From Cryptomeria japonica (taxonomy: Eukaryota > Streptophyta > Pinopsida > Cupressales > Cupressaceae), in contig NW_026729290.1 of assembly GCF_030272615.1 (NCBI RefSeq), positions 49,001 to 113,000 of the forward strand: a DNA stretch of 64,000 nt. The letters run 5' to 3'. This document shows positions 1 through 11,951 of the stretch, in pieces. Every line of letters begins with the position of its first letter. The first letter of the stretch is position 1. The notes below the pieces were generated by a model. The model had not been told where the DNA came from. It did not search any database and saw only the letters and a list, made by a program, of their open reading frames with translations. The position numbers and the translations under genes were made by a program.

Positions 1-1
1 C

Positions 2-565
2 AGAAAAGCTAAGCAACCGAATGTCACTAAGTCCAATGGTTATTGTTACAGTTGCAATAAATATGGTCACACATCTAATCAATGTAGGACAAAGTCTATT
101 AACAATTATCAGAAGGCAAAATTCAAAGGATTTTGTAAAAACTGCAATAGATATGGACATAGTAATGAGAAGTGTTGGTTTAAGCAAAAGAACTACATGT
201 GGTCTACACACTGAGCAAATACTATAGGTTACCAAACTCACACAGATCCTTACCGAAAATATGTTGTAGTACCATGGGATTACAATACAAGGATATGGTG
301 TGAATGTTGTGGAAGATATGGACACATAAGTGCCAACTACTTTATAAGGTTTGGGATGAACAACCAAAAATCATGGAGAAATCCTGGAATGGCATGTTTT
401 CATTGTCATAAAGTTGGACACTTGGCTGGAGATTGCAGAGATCAACCTAGAAAAGACACTGATGAAATAAAAGAAAAATTAAAGATGATTTGGAGAAAGA
501 AGGAAATTGTGTCAAATGAAGAAAGCACCTTACCTACCGAGTTAGGTCCTCCTATTCCAAATTAA
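2..565 (+). pseudogene. gag C-terminal part with four CCHC zinc knuckles
   Basis: Four nucleic-acid-binding CCHC knuckles (C-x2-C-x4-H-x4-C) follow one another. Knuckle 1 is at about 44-85 (CYSCNKYGHTSNQC). Knuckle 2 is at about 134-178 (CKNCNRYGHSNEKC). Knuckle 3 is at about 302-345 and has lost its last Cys (a Tyr stands there). Knuckle 4 is at about 394-435 (CFHCHKVGHLAGDC). The frame is open from base 2, meets a TGA near 210, and the last piece ends at a TAA at 563-565. Such knuckles package RNA in LTR-retrotransposon Gag. Four in a row is more than the one or two usual in plant Copia or Gypsy Gag. The N-terminal Gag lies outside the window. Confidence 0.8.
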
Positions 566-1112
566 TCGATAAAGGTATGAAGGGGCTGCACTCTCAATGT
601 TAAAACTCAACAGTTCCTACTTTATTATGTACTCAATTCAAAATCTGCATAGTTAAGATGTAGTAGTAAGTTTGAAATTCTATCAAAGTCTTTTGAGGCA
701 CTAGACGAGAAACCTGTCAAGTCGGTGAATACAGGAAACCTGTCAAGTTGGTAAATGAAGGAAGTATAGCTACTCGATTAAAACACAAAAAGGAGGGAAG
801 TTTAGTGGAACCAAGTGCATTTAATGTTTTTAACCTAAACTACACGGAGCCCGATAAGGTATATTGAATACTTAAAGCATTTTTCGTGGTCATTTTCACT
901 CACCAATTTTTCGAGAAGAGCAGAGTAGAGCGAATCAGGGAGATCAAACCACCTACAAAGAAAATTCAAGGTATTTACATCAATCCCAATGCATTGTTAA
1001 GCTTATTTACCAATCGTATCTAGTTGCCATTATCTACTAAGTATAAAGTGTCAGTCATTTGGAAATCCTGAAACCCTAGGGATCCTTTGTTAGCTTTTAT
1101 CTGAAATCTAAA
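566..1112 (+). other. Spacer between gag and second ORF
   Basis: No ORF or motif is recognised. It contains a short near-duplication at about 709-755 (two copies of an 'aacctgtcaagt(t/c)ggt' phrase). It is probably internal non-coding DNA of the retroelement or the leader of the next ORF. Confidence 0.4.
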
Positions 1113-2198
1113 ATGGCACCTAAGATCCAAGATCCCATTGTTGTCAAGAATGTAGAGAAGCCCTCACTAAAATACTCTTTAAATCCCAAAGTTGCTTTTG
1201 AACCGGATGATAAAACTGCTTTTTCACTCATCCCGGATAGAGTGTTGTTAGTCAAGAATGTGAGATTCTTCACCAAATGTCATGTTGAAGAACTCGGTCA
1301 TGTTGAAATCAAAGACACCTATGATGAGTTGTGTACAAATGGTAAACTGAATAGCAAGTATGAGCACATCAAGATCAAGGGATGAACTGAAGCCCTAACC
1401 TATCCCCGTGTGTTCAAATCCCAGTGGGTCAAGTTTGCTCTAAGCAGAGTTCATGATGATTTCATGTGGCTAGAAGAGCAACCATTTAAGATTACCAAGG
1501 AAATCATTCATCTGATTACCGGTTACCCCATTTATGATCATGCTCGAGCCCAAAAGATGATATCATAGAAGGAATTCATTAGTTTAACTAGAGTGGAATG
1601 ATATTGCAAAGGATTGAAACTAAATAATGTCATAGATGAAGAATTAAAATTTTCTATTAGAGTAATTGGTTACTGTTTCTTCCAATCAGTAAGGGAAAAT
1701 AGTGTACCCTATGCAGCAGTAGACCTAGCATACAAAATAGTGAAAAAGGGAATGAAAATTGACCTATGTGAGGTATTGCTGAAGAACCTATTTGAGAATC
1801 TGAACACAATTAGGAAGTCGAAGAAGAACAACCTGACAAATACACTAAAATCTGGATCATTGCTTGTATGCATGTTTTTCTACTTTGAGAAGTTCTTTCC
1901 AAAAGTCGGTAAAGTTGTTTGGGAACTACACCGACCAATCACCCATCAGATTAATGACTTCATCAAGAAGTTAGGTGATAATTTCAATGATATTATGGAT
2001 GATTACTTCAACAAGTTTCAAGAAAGAATGCATAATAGGTACCGAATTCCACCCCAGCTAGTGGAGAAATACAAAGATGTCATATGTTTTGAAGTAGACA
2101 TTGATTACTGTTATGTGAATGTTGTGGAACTAAGAACTCAACCTTTGCCACCCATGGGATATGAGATTGATATTTTATCTCACATAATAGAAAATTGA
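1113..2198 (+). pseudogene. Unknown ORF of a non-autonomous LTR element
   Basis: One reading frame runs from the ATG at 1113 to the TGA at 2196-2198, about 361 codons, broken by three in-frame stops (about 1383, 1566 and 1599). The conserved-looking part includes WLEEQPFKITKEIIHLITGYP-like text after residue ~115 and, around residues 185-205, a RENSVPYAAVDLAYK-type segment. The mix of aromatic and hydrophobic blocks is like a folded globular domain, not Gag knuckles or pol. I do not recognise a named family. I have the impression that similar ORFs occur in other plant LTR elements, but cannot confirm it here. The ORF lies between the Gag knuckles and the coiled-coil ORF of the same element. 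The start is the first ATG after a stop-rich stretch. Confidence 0.55.
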
Positions 2199-2256
2199 TG
2201 CATTCCTTACATTACCAAGGCATGCTACCGAGCTCAGGTATGGAACCTATGAAGAA

Positions 2257-4461
2257 GTGAAGGAAAAAGTAAAAATGAGCATTGTAGTACCCAAAGCTAC
2301 AAGAAAGACAACAAAGATGATAAAGGCTTTAACAGAGAAATTCAGAGAAGATTCTTCCTCCACACCTATCAAACGCACTTTAACCATTACCAAAGAGGAA
2401 TCTGAAGCCCAAGAGGCAGCAATAACACTGAGCACCGAATTGCCTAAGGGAAAAGTGTTGAAAAGAAAGAAATAGGATCCATCAAAGGTCTTACCGACTC
2501 CTCAAACTAAGCGACCTAATACAAGAGCATCAGCAGCTTCACTGAGTAAGAAAGCAAAGAATGTTACTATTCCAAAGGTAACTAAAACATACAAGAAATC
2601 TACTCGGAGACTCATTTTGGCAAAAGAGTCTAGTGATACCAAATCTGAAGATGCAAGCAGGTAAATGTGCATGGTGTTGAAAACTTTTGTAATAATCTAA
2701 AGGACTATGGTGGATTTTGAGGATTCAGATATGTTAAATATGAATCCAGATCTGCTGATGAAAAGAAACAAATTGAAGAAGTTGTCATATGCACACTTCT
2801 GAGATTTTGATTGGTCCCATTAGAAGTCTCTAATTCTCTTCCCAAAGAGTTATATGCACATATTGAAACTAGGTGGCAATATGCCCTAGACTCAGAGAAA
2901 AAGATTAGAGAAAGAAGCCTTATACATCTCTTTCCTGACATGTTGGTAGATGAAATCAAAGATCATCTGAAAAACTGCTAGACACAATTCCTAGTCAAAC
3001 AAAAGGCCTTGAAATTGATGAATGACCTCTATATTGATGTAGAAAAGGAAAAAAAAGAACAATGGTAGGCAATATTTCAACTCACAGATGCAGGTGAACA
3101 ATCTGTAGTTGAAATCGTTGATGTCACCGAGCAAGCTCCTGATGTCACCGAACAAGACCCTGCTGACACCATTCAAATAGATGAAGATATCATGGATACT
3201 AAGGCACCACAGCAGGAAATGATAGAAGGCAATGCATATGCCAAACTTGTATCTAGTGAATCAATTTTGGAACAAGTTTAGCCTTATCCATCGATCATTC
3301 AACCTATCTCAATCGAAGCCCCTTAGGATACATAGCAAGGCACTGAAGGTCACAAGTCTACAACAGAAGGTACTTCTCAAGAATAGACCACTAAAGCACC
3401 TTCTAGCACTAAAAACGTTTCTATTGAGACTCCAAGTACCAAGACACCAAGCACCAAGACACCAAAGGATGCTGCAGAGGCTAAAGTTACCGACCAAAGT
3501 GTTGCCTCTACCGAGCAACCTACCAAGGGTCCTCAAGCCTCCCAAGCCATTGTCTTAGTTAAATTGGTGAAAGGTAAAGAAAAGAAGGTGAAAAAGCATA
3601 GTTTCAAAGTTGATTTGTCAAAACCAATAATGTTGCCCAATGTTGATATCTCAAAATTAAAGGGGCAAGCACTCATTGATTTTGGTGAACTATGCAAAGC
3701 AAAGGCCGAACAGGAAAAACAAATGGCCATTCAAAAGAAAAATAAAGTACTTCAGAAGGTTAAAGCACTCCTAATAGATATGCTACCTAAAGCTACAATA
3801 TCAACTGATGTAGCCATCCACATTCAACTGGATGAACTCCTAACAAAGATAGAGACATCTGGAGTAGATGCATCCGAGTACTTGAGCAAAATAAAAGACA
3901 AAGAGCTCATTGCAAAGATGATAGAAAAGGTACAGAAAGCTATCGCTATTGGAAAAGTTAAACTTGTCCAATTTATTGTTGAGTTGACTCCTCAACTCAA
4001 GCACATTATTTATTTATTTCAGAAACTCTATACATTTTCTTTATTCATTAAAGACATTAAGAATAAAACAGAGACAATTGAGAAAGAGATCACCAATCTC
4101 TCAAGAAAGTTGACCACAGAGCCCAATTCAGTTCAGAATTTTTACACAAAGTTACAACAGCTGATAGCTCAACAATTGGAACTAAGGAGTGAGGAACACA
4201 AGATTCAGATGGACATAATGACACTTCAGACATTATTCCTTCCTCATCTTTCATCCATCCAAGAACAAATCAACTGAGCCACATTTCTATCTGCTACACA
4301 AGAGGGAAGCGCATTAGATGGCTTAATATCATTATTGGCTGATATTCAAGCACATAATTATTTAATGGACAGTGTTAAGAATGCACTCTCTATCACTCTC
4401 ACCGAAGCATGGACCAAGTACAAATCCATTTTTGACCAGTTACCACCCTTGAATGGTAATT
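2257..4461 (+). pseudogene. Lys/Thr/Pro-rich and coiled-coil ORF
   Basis: A lysine- and threonine-rich segment (2257-2475, rich in K, T and E) is followed by a broken low-complexity stretch. The longest clean stretch, 3564-4277, has 237 codons. It opens with a basic KGKEKKVKKHSFK block and is then largely helical, with heptad-like Leu/Ile spacing and many E/K/Q, as in a coiled coil. After the TGA at 4275-4277 the same frame continues to a stop at about 4461. No enzyme motif is visible. A structural or assembly role is possible but is inference. It directly precedes the 3' non-coding tail and PPT of the element. Confidence 0.5.
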
Positions 4462-4812
4462 AAGTTTTGATGTTTGTCAAAAAGGGGGAGTAATATAGTA
4501 TTCAAAGTATCAACCAACAGGAGTGTAGTATATAGGGGGAGTATATCGAGCAGAGTGAGTAGAGTATCCAAAGCAATGAACCGAGCATTATACAAAGCAG
4601 AATGAGCAAAGAACAAGAGCAGCACACTGATCATTGATCACCAAGCATTCAAATCTAAATTTTGTACAGTATGTTGATAAGGGGAGTATATCTGATTATA
4701 CTATTTTATTGACTAAATGTATATACTATCAATTGAGTCAAATTTTGTAAAGTATATAGATTTTTGAGTTATGACTTTGAAAGTAGTTTTGTCAATCATC
4801 TCAACTAATGTC

Positions 4813-4824
4813 AAAAGGGGAGAT
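4813..4824 (+). promoter_or_regulatory. Polypurine tract of the 1-5938 element
   Basis: The purine run AAAAGGGGAGAT lies immediately before the TGTTAC start of the LTR. This is the position and composition expected for the plus-strand primer of plant Copia-type elements. A second PPT-like run (AAAAAGGGGGAG) lies about 320 bp upstream at 4479-4490. Confidence 0.75.
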
Positions 4825-5938
4825 TGTTACTACTTATCAACTTGCCATTAGTTTTACATCTAAAGTCATTCTATATACTCTAGTCGGTTACTACTACCGA
4901 GATAATCAGTCAGTATGCATAGTCCTGTCGGTTATAGAAGAAAGTAGTCACAGAGCCCAATATGCACCGAGTTGTCTACTGAGTATCATTCTATGTCTAT
5001 CGAGTAGCAAAGATGATATACCGAGATGATATACATCGAGTGAAACGTGTTACTAGATTCATTGAACCTGGACATACATATGAAAACATGTTACAAGATC
5101 GAGGAACATCTAATTGTTATCACATAGGAAATTGCACTTGAAGATTGTGTATGATTTTGAGGTTATCTAACCAATGAAATAATTCGCATGGTTATTCATT
5201 CGATAAATCATGTTTGTAAGATTGAAGCAATGAATGGATCACCGTCATAAGAGATCTATTTATACAGCATGAGTTAAGGATTAAAAGTGTGTGTGCATGA
5301 GTGTAAGAAGACTGTTACAAAGACATAGAGGTCACTAAGAAGGTTTTCAGAGAACAATTAAAGAATAGAGCAAATAGAAGGATTTACCGAGTTACTATAT
5401 GGGTTACTGAGGTATGCTATAAGCAAGGTAACTTATTCTGAGCAGATAGAATCTTCTATAACATTCCAAATGTAAAGTTGCAGATATTTGTAATGATTTT
5501 ATTATAATATTTTGAAGTTGTAAGAGAAACCTTTAACAGGGTAAAAGACTCTAATCAAGTCTATAAATTGTAAATCCTCTAACTAGGTGCAACATTTAGT
5601 TTAAGTGTTGTAAAATCCTTTAGCAAGGTAGATCTAACAGATCTTGATACTCCTAACAGGGTAAGCTATAAGAAATAGCTAGACATGTAGTTCTAACTGA
5701 GCACCTTTATTATTGCAATAGTGAAGTTGTAGGTGCCATCCCCATCGCAGTTTTTCTCTCTAACCAAGATTTTATGTGTAACCAAAATATATGTGCTATG
5801 GAGTGAATCATGTATGATTGTTATTTATTTGTTTTAGCTTTATGTTATGTTACAGTAGTTTTCAGTTTATGCATAACAGTAAAGATATTGTTGAAGAAAA
5901 GATTTGAAGTACTGATTCACCCCTCCCTTCTCAGTACA
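4825..5938 (+). repeat. 3' LTR (about 1.1 kb)
   Basis: It begins TGTTAC right after the PPT and ends near 5938 in ...CAGTACA after the pyrimidine-rich CACCCCTCCC stretch typical of plant LTR ends. A TATA-like box (TATTTATAC) is at 5257-5265. The presumed R/U5 part (about 5530-5720) has several loose repeats of a 'taacagggta/taactaggt' phrase. The matching 5' LTR is outside the window, so the exact end is not proved. Confidence 0.65.
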
Positions 5939-7510
5939 TTAGCTTTCCATATTGGGCCTAAGAGTGCTTGCATGAGTTCTTTTTTCAAGAACTATCTCCT
6001 TATCTTCAAGGGTGTCTTCCTTCACCTCAGTGGTGTCCTCGAAGGCCTTTTCCCCTTGGACACTTTCAAGCTTGCTGAGAAGGACCTTAATGATGTCAGA
6101 GGTGGCCTTTAAGATCTTGTGACTCTACTCCCCAATATTTTTGAGAGTCTTCTCAACCCGTTCCATCCTATTTTCAGTATCCCTAACTCTATCTTCCAAG
6201 GTTTGAAAGCTATTGTGTTGGGCATTCATGATTTCCTTTCCATTACTAATAGCTTTGGTAAGCTCACTTAAGAAGTCAGGGAGGGAACTAAATTTATCAG
6301 TACTGATAGCTTCTAAAGCTTCAATTTTGTTGGCCTCCTGGACCTATTTGACTTTTATGCTTTTTATTTCCTTCTGAACCCAAAGGAAGACCTTATTGAA
6401 GCAGTTTGTGCCATTTTTGAAACAAAAGTCAATATCCAGATAGGAGACATCCTAGGCCTTGTCTCCCATGGGATCCAATTTGACCTCTAGACCCACCTCC
6501 TTCCACTCAGCATTCTTAGCTTCCTTCATGGGGGTGCCCTCCCCAGCCAAGTCCTTACTACGGTCCTTGGAACAAGTAAGAAGGGGTGAAAAGTTCATAG
6601 CTCCCAAATCCTCACCTCTCAGTATCTTCCCCTTTTTCTTCTAGCTAGAAAGAATTTGAACCTCCCTACTGTCTATCTCCATATCATCTTCAGTCTCATC
6701 TTCTTCCTCATATCAACTACCATCATCTTCCCCCTTCTGCTTCCTTTTAGCTGACCCTTTACCCTAATCCTCTTGCCCAATTTTCCTTTTGCACTTGCTC
6801 GACCCAGTGATATGGGGGTCCACCTCAACATCTGCCTCTTTTTTATAATCCTCACCATCATCATCATCCAAATCATCCAATTCCTCCTCCAACTCATAAA
6901 CCTCTACAATATTCAATTGAAGAGTGGTATTCTTGATGTGGTTATAAAGAACCACCATAAGACCCTCATGCAGAGTAGGATTGGTTTTGGGATTACATAT
7001 AGCATCCATAATCATGAAATTTAAGGCACATAACAAGTAGTAGGGGAGGGAAATTTTCTCCTTGTACCAAAAATGGTTGAGAATAACAGAATGGTAGCTA
7101 TAAACCTTGGTATATCTACCATCTAAAGTTATGAATTCCATTATAGAAAACAAAATCCATTGCCAGATCATCTTAATTACCTTAGGGGAGTAGTAAGTGT
7201 GGCTTCCCTTCACTAGTTTTTCTTTCTCCTCCTCGTCATTAGGAAATTTCTTCACAACAACATCCGATAGCTTTCAGTCCCTATAGAATTTGATACCATC
7301 CATCGATAGACCCATAGCCTCAGTGAGCATGGTCTCATCACCTTAACCTTCCTACTGCCAATGGTCAAGGTACCCTTATTCCACCCCTTTTTAAAAATCA
7401 TGGTGATTTTTGGCCTTCTTTCTTGCATTCTCTCCATGTAATCTATCATTGTAGCTACTTCCAGTACAAACCAAACCTAGGGATAGTCCCACCATTTATC
7501 AATTTTAGTT
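5939..7510 (-). pseudogene. Gag-like ORF of unknown family, minus strand
   Basis: Reading the minus strand from about 7510 down gives a frame-broken but coherent protein. There is a segment at 7255-6764 with a LDGRYTKVYSYHSVILNHF-type stretch and a LHEGLMVVLYNHIKN stretch. An acidic run follows (about 6885-6840, mostly E and D), then basic KCKRK text. From about 6240 to 5970 comes a helical, coiled-coil-like tail. The frame closes with a TAA at 5939-5941, exactly where the neighbouring LTR ends. That may be coincidence, or the LTR element may have landed at the end of the ORF. The order globular part - acidic - coiled coil resembles the second ORF of the 1-5938 element in layout. I cannot name the family. 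It may be the body of the element whose LTR lies at 13690-14860. Confidence 0.45.
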
Positions 7511-7750
7511 GCCTCTGTGTGCTTGCAATTTCCCCCCATCTTCTTATCAATATTAGTTGGCTATAATTTCTTGCAAATACCACTCTTCTCTATAGACTTT
7601 CTTTTTAGCAGGGAAGAAGCCTCTAGAAGCCAATGGATATTTCTTAAGCTTCCACTCCAAAAGGAAAGAATCACCCACAAAGCATGCGAGATGATATGGC
7701 AATTACTAATGTACCTCCCTCTTGGTTGCTTACGATATCATTTCATGATG
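7511..7750. other. Junction between gag-like ORF and LINE 3' end
   Basis: Weakly coding on the minus strand with several stops. It may contain more of the gag-like ORF and the LINE 3' untranslated end. I could not find a poly(A) tail (a T-run on this strand) or a target duplication that would fix the LINE boundary. Confidence 0.3.
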
Positions 7751-7849
7751 CAATGACCACCCCTACCATCTCGAGAAATGATATCAAATCCTACCTTGTT
7801 TACCATGATATCTTTCATAATTTAAAATGTCATGTGCCACTCGAGGGAG

Positions 7850-10800
7850 CTCCCCCTTGCCATACCAAATATTGATTTGCCTGCTTCGTACTGCCCCATT
7901 GGCAGCTCAATCAACACTCTTTGTGGCCTCTCCATAATCATGAGAAATGTAACACTGGTTGAATCCCTCAAGCGTCTCTCTGGCTAATGATATTTTTAAT
8001 CCTCCATGAGGGTTGATGCTTACCAAGGAGGCAATTGATAATATTTTTAGAATCCCCCTCCAACCATAAGAATTTGACTCTTAGATGATGTGCTAATTTT
8101 ATAGCTTGGAGGGCACCCATAGCTTCAGCAAAATGATTTGTTTGGTTCCCCAAGGGGAAGGCCACCATTCCTTTGAAAAAGCTAGCATAATTCCAGATAA
8201 CTCCACCACAGCCACCTGGCCCTAGGTTCCCTTTAGCAGCCCCAATGATGTTAGCCTTAATCTAATCATTGGGAGGACAATACCAGTAGCACATCCTTCT
8301 TTTGAGTTGATTGGTATTAATGTCCTCATGGGCTAGGATGTTCCATCTCCTTGGAACATCATAATATTCCTTACTATTGCAATAATGAGATCCACGGGCC
8401 ATCACATTCTCAACAAAATTATATTTTATCTTAGCCCAAACCACCTCGGAGGGGTTAATGTCATTCCTGAAAAAATTTGTTATTCCTTTCTTTCTAGATA
8501 CCCCATAGGATATATGGAAATGAAAAATTCCATAAATTTCTTATGGTTGGATTTTTAGTATTGCACCAACTCTTGAAACAATCTTGAATCTCCTCAGGGA
8601 ACACCCAATTTAAACCCTAATACTGGAAAAACATCGCCCATATAGGTTGGACAAAGGGATAGGAGATAAAAATATGGTTCATGGATTCCTCATCATTGAG
8701 ACATAGATAGCATTTGTTGGGCATGCATAATCCCCCCTTTCTTAGGTTATATGTGGTTAGAATTTTATTTTGCAAAAGAATCCATAAAAAAAAATCAATT
8801 TGAGGAGTCAAACCTTAGCACTAGGCCTTAGCCCAGAAGGAACTAGAGTCTTGAGACTGAGCCAACATAAGGAAAATAGACACCATAGAATAAATCCCTG
8901 AAGGGGCACCGTCCCACACCAGTTCATCATTCCTTCTTCGATTAATAACTTCTTTGTTGAGCATTAAGTTAAAATTCTTTAAGTTAGGATCAATAGAGTT
9001 GAGGTCCACCCACTTTGATCTTTGTAGTTGTCAACAAATTTAACACCAAACTTGTCCTTGTAGGCTTGGATGATCATTTGAGAAACACAATGATCATTGA
9101 GAGGAGCTCCTCCAATCTAGGCATCATCCTAGAAATCCACCTTTCTACCATTACCAATGGCCCAAACTTTTCTCAAACTCACAATACCTTTAGCATGAGT
9201 AACATTGTTCCAAATAGTAGAGCCACTTGGTATCTGATCAAAGGCAAGGAAATCTTCCATGGTAGAGATCACACCTAAGTATTTAGCCTTTCAAATTTCA
9301 TCCCACTAACGAGTTCCCTGAGAGATTCTCCAAATTTGTTTGGCCAGAAGGCTCTTGTTCAAGGTTCTAATATTTCTCAGTCCCAGTCCCCCCACCTTTT
9401 TTGGTTTGTAGAAATTATCCCAGGAAATGAAGGCAACTCTCTTCTCCTCCTCAACCCCGGACTAGAGGAAAGCTTTCTTAATTTTCTCAATAGCATCTAG
9501 AAATTTACCAGATATTTTGAACAGGCTTAAAGCATAAATTGAAAGACTATGCAGAGAAGATTTTAAAAGATGGATTTTACTTGCTTGGATAAGAAGGGTT
9601 CCTTTCCACCCAGCCAACTTCTTACTGAATCTATCAACAAGACTATTCAAGAAAAAATCTGTAGGTTTCGTGCCCAAAGGAAGACCCAGGTAAATAGACA
9701 GGGGCTAGCCAATTTGGCATCCAAGGATCCAGGCCATCTTGTTTTGTCTTTCCTCAAGGGTGTTGAAGAAGAATAAAGATCTTTTCTCCCAATTAATTGA
9801 TTGAACCAAAGAAGAACTATAAATATTGAGAAGGTTGTTCATAGTAGATTCTTCTTTGCTCAATGAAGTACCCATTAAAATGGTATCATCAACAAATTGT
9901 TGGTGGGAACAAGCTTTGAATCTAGAAGAGGGAGACACTCCCAACAGAAGACCCTGAGAGACAAATTTTCTTGTAAATCTAACTAGACATTCAACCAAAA
10001 TAATGAAGAGAATAGGGGAGATGGGATCCCCCTACCTGATGCCCCTACAAGTTTTAAAGAAGGGGGAAGGCACACCATTCACAATGACAGATAAAGAAGG
10101 AGTCGAGATAAGTTGATCAACCAACTAAAAAAACTTATCACAGAAACCAAAAGCACTAAGTAGAGGTTGTCCAAGAACCCCCAGTCCACATGATCATAGG
10201 CTTTAGACAAATCCAATTTCATCAAGAATCCTTGTTTCTTCGATTCCACCAACTAGTGAATATTTTCATCAATAGTGATGATGAGTCAAGGATTTTTCTT
10301 CCAAGTATGGAGCCACTCTATTGGGGTGATATAATAGAAGAGATAATCATGAGAAATATGCTAGTAACCACCTTCAAGATAATTTTATAGAAAGAATTGC
10401 ATAAACTTATCGGTCAGAATTGATCCATTGAATCAGCCCCTAGACATTTAGGAATCAGAACCAAAAAAGTGGCATTGAGTTCCTTTAAGATAATCCTAGC
10501 CCCAAAAAATTCTTGCACTCCTTTAACCAGATCAATTTTGAGAATGTTCCAAAATGATTGAAAGAAGAACAATGGGAACCCATCCAGTCCTGGGGCTTTA
10601 CTGCCATTAAAGGAGAATATTGCTTTCTTAACTTCCTCCTTAGAGGGAATGGCAAACAAATCCTTGTTTTAAACATTATTAATGATGGAAGAATGGTCTC
10701 TAAGAGGGCCCTCTGAGAAAGATCATCCAATCCATTATCCACCAAGAGAGGAGATTTGAAAAAATTCTTGGCTTCATACCCAATCTCATCACCCTTCCTT

Positions 10801-11951
10801 GTTTCAATTCCACCAATTCTCAATTTAGAGATCCTATTAGTAGCCTTATTTTTCATAGTAGTCATATGGAAAAACCTGGTATTTTTGTCCCCATCTTTAA
10901 GCCAAAGAGTTCTGGACCACTATTTCCAAAATTCTTCATCTCTTTTGATGATCTTATGATACATGATAAGCACTTCATTTTCCTCTTTGATAGACACCTC
11001 AATATATCCACTGGTTTGAATTTTATCCTATATTTCCTTTATCTCAAGCTGGGTTTTGTACTTGGCAACAAAAAGATCCCCCAAAACTTCCTTGTTCCAT
11101 TTCTTAATATTATCTTTAACTTTTTAGTCATTCTATACATAGAAGTACCTTTGACATCAATCAACCACCACTCCTCAATGGCCTTCTTAAGGTTAGGATG
11201 GTCCAAACACATCCTTTTAAATCTAAATGGAAAGTTTCTTTTTACACTTATATTCTTCACCATAAAAACCACAGGAAAGTGGTCCAAACCAATCCATGAA
11301 ATAGCCAATAGGGAGAACATATAATGGATAAACTAGTCATCAGAGATTAGGGTCTTGTATAACTGACTTGAATAAGATCTCCCCTGCCCTTCGGTTGGTC
11401 TGGGTAGAATTGGCACCTTAGAGATCTATATCATGCAGACCTTGGTTATTAATAAAGTTCAACAGGTCCATTCTACTATCTAACTAAGATGGGATGCCCC
11501 CAAACTTCTCATTGTCATGGAGAGGGGTACTAAAGTCCCCCATGACCATCCACCATTCATCCTTAAGAGGAGACCAAATGGCCTTTAGCTTCTTCCAAAA
11601 TTTACATCTACCTAGTCTATTTTTAGGGGCATAAATGTTAATTAAGATCCAAGAGGTACCATCCCCTAAATGATGAAACCTAACAAAATCCAAATTACTA
11701 TCCTGCTTAACAAGCACCTCAGTAACACACCTTAGATTCCAGAAAATGGCAATGCCTCCAGAACCACCATCTGATCTACCTCCTAAAACTCCACCATTAT
11801 TAAAAAGATTGATCTTCTCAACTTTCTCTTTAGTCATTCTAGTTTCTTGGATAAGAACAATATCTAATTTATGCTCTCTAACTAAATTTCTAAGAATGTC
11901 ATGTTTATGTGGACTATTCAATCCATGAATATTCCATGAAACAATTTTCAT
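7850..11951 (-). pseudogene. LINE ORF2: endonuclease-RT-RNase H polyprotein
   Basis: It starts at ATG 11951 with the classic endonuclease opening (KIVSWNIHGLN, then LDIVLIQETR, and later MGDFSTPL with the GDF-type Asp). The reverse transcriptase follows at about 10660-9700: a GSKAPGLDGFP motif near 10590, and an FVDD catalytic box near 9890 where YADD is usual. The thumb region (about 9680-9460) is LAGWKGTLLIQASKIHLLKS-like. zf-RVT is at 8811-8617, with C and H residues after a FFLWILLQNKILT stretch. The RNase H at about 8220-7900 carries AEAMGALQAI and LEGDSKNIIN, where E and D match catalytic positions. It should nick the target and copy its own RNA there. Multiple stops in all domains. Confidence 0.85.

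Larger units (their letters stand above)
1..5938 (+). mobile_element. Non-autonomous LTR retrotransposon, 3' portion (5' end outside window)
   Basis: In order on the plus strand there are a gag-type array of zinc knuckles, a long ORF of unknown family, a lysine-rich and coiled-coil ORF, a polypurine tract at 4813-4824 and an LTR from 4825. No protease, integrase, reverse transcriptase or RNase H motif is visible between the knuckles and the LTR. The element therefore looks non-autonomous, or has exchanged its pol for other ORFs. The 5' LTR and primer-binding site lie to the left of the window. Many in-frame stops show it is an old copy. The 3' boundary at about 5938 rests on a TG...CA end and on the abrupt change to minus-strand coding sequence. 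Confidence 0.75.

Noticed and set aside
3232-3558. Plus-strand ORF rich in Leu, Pro, Lys and Arg
   Set aside because: Low-complexity frame-shifted reading of the Thr/Pro/Lys-rich spacer in the retroelement; the overlapping minus-strand ORF is no better.
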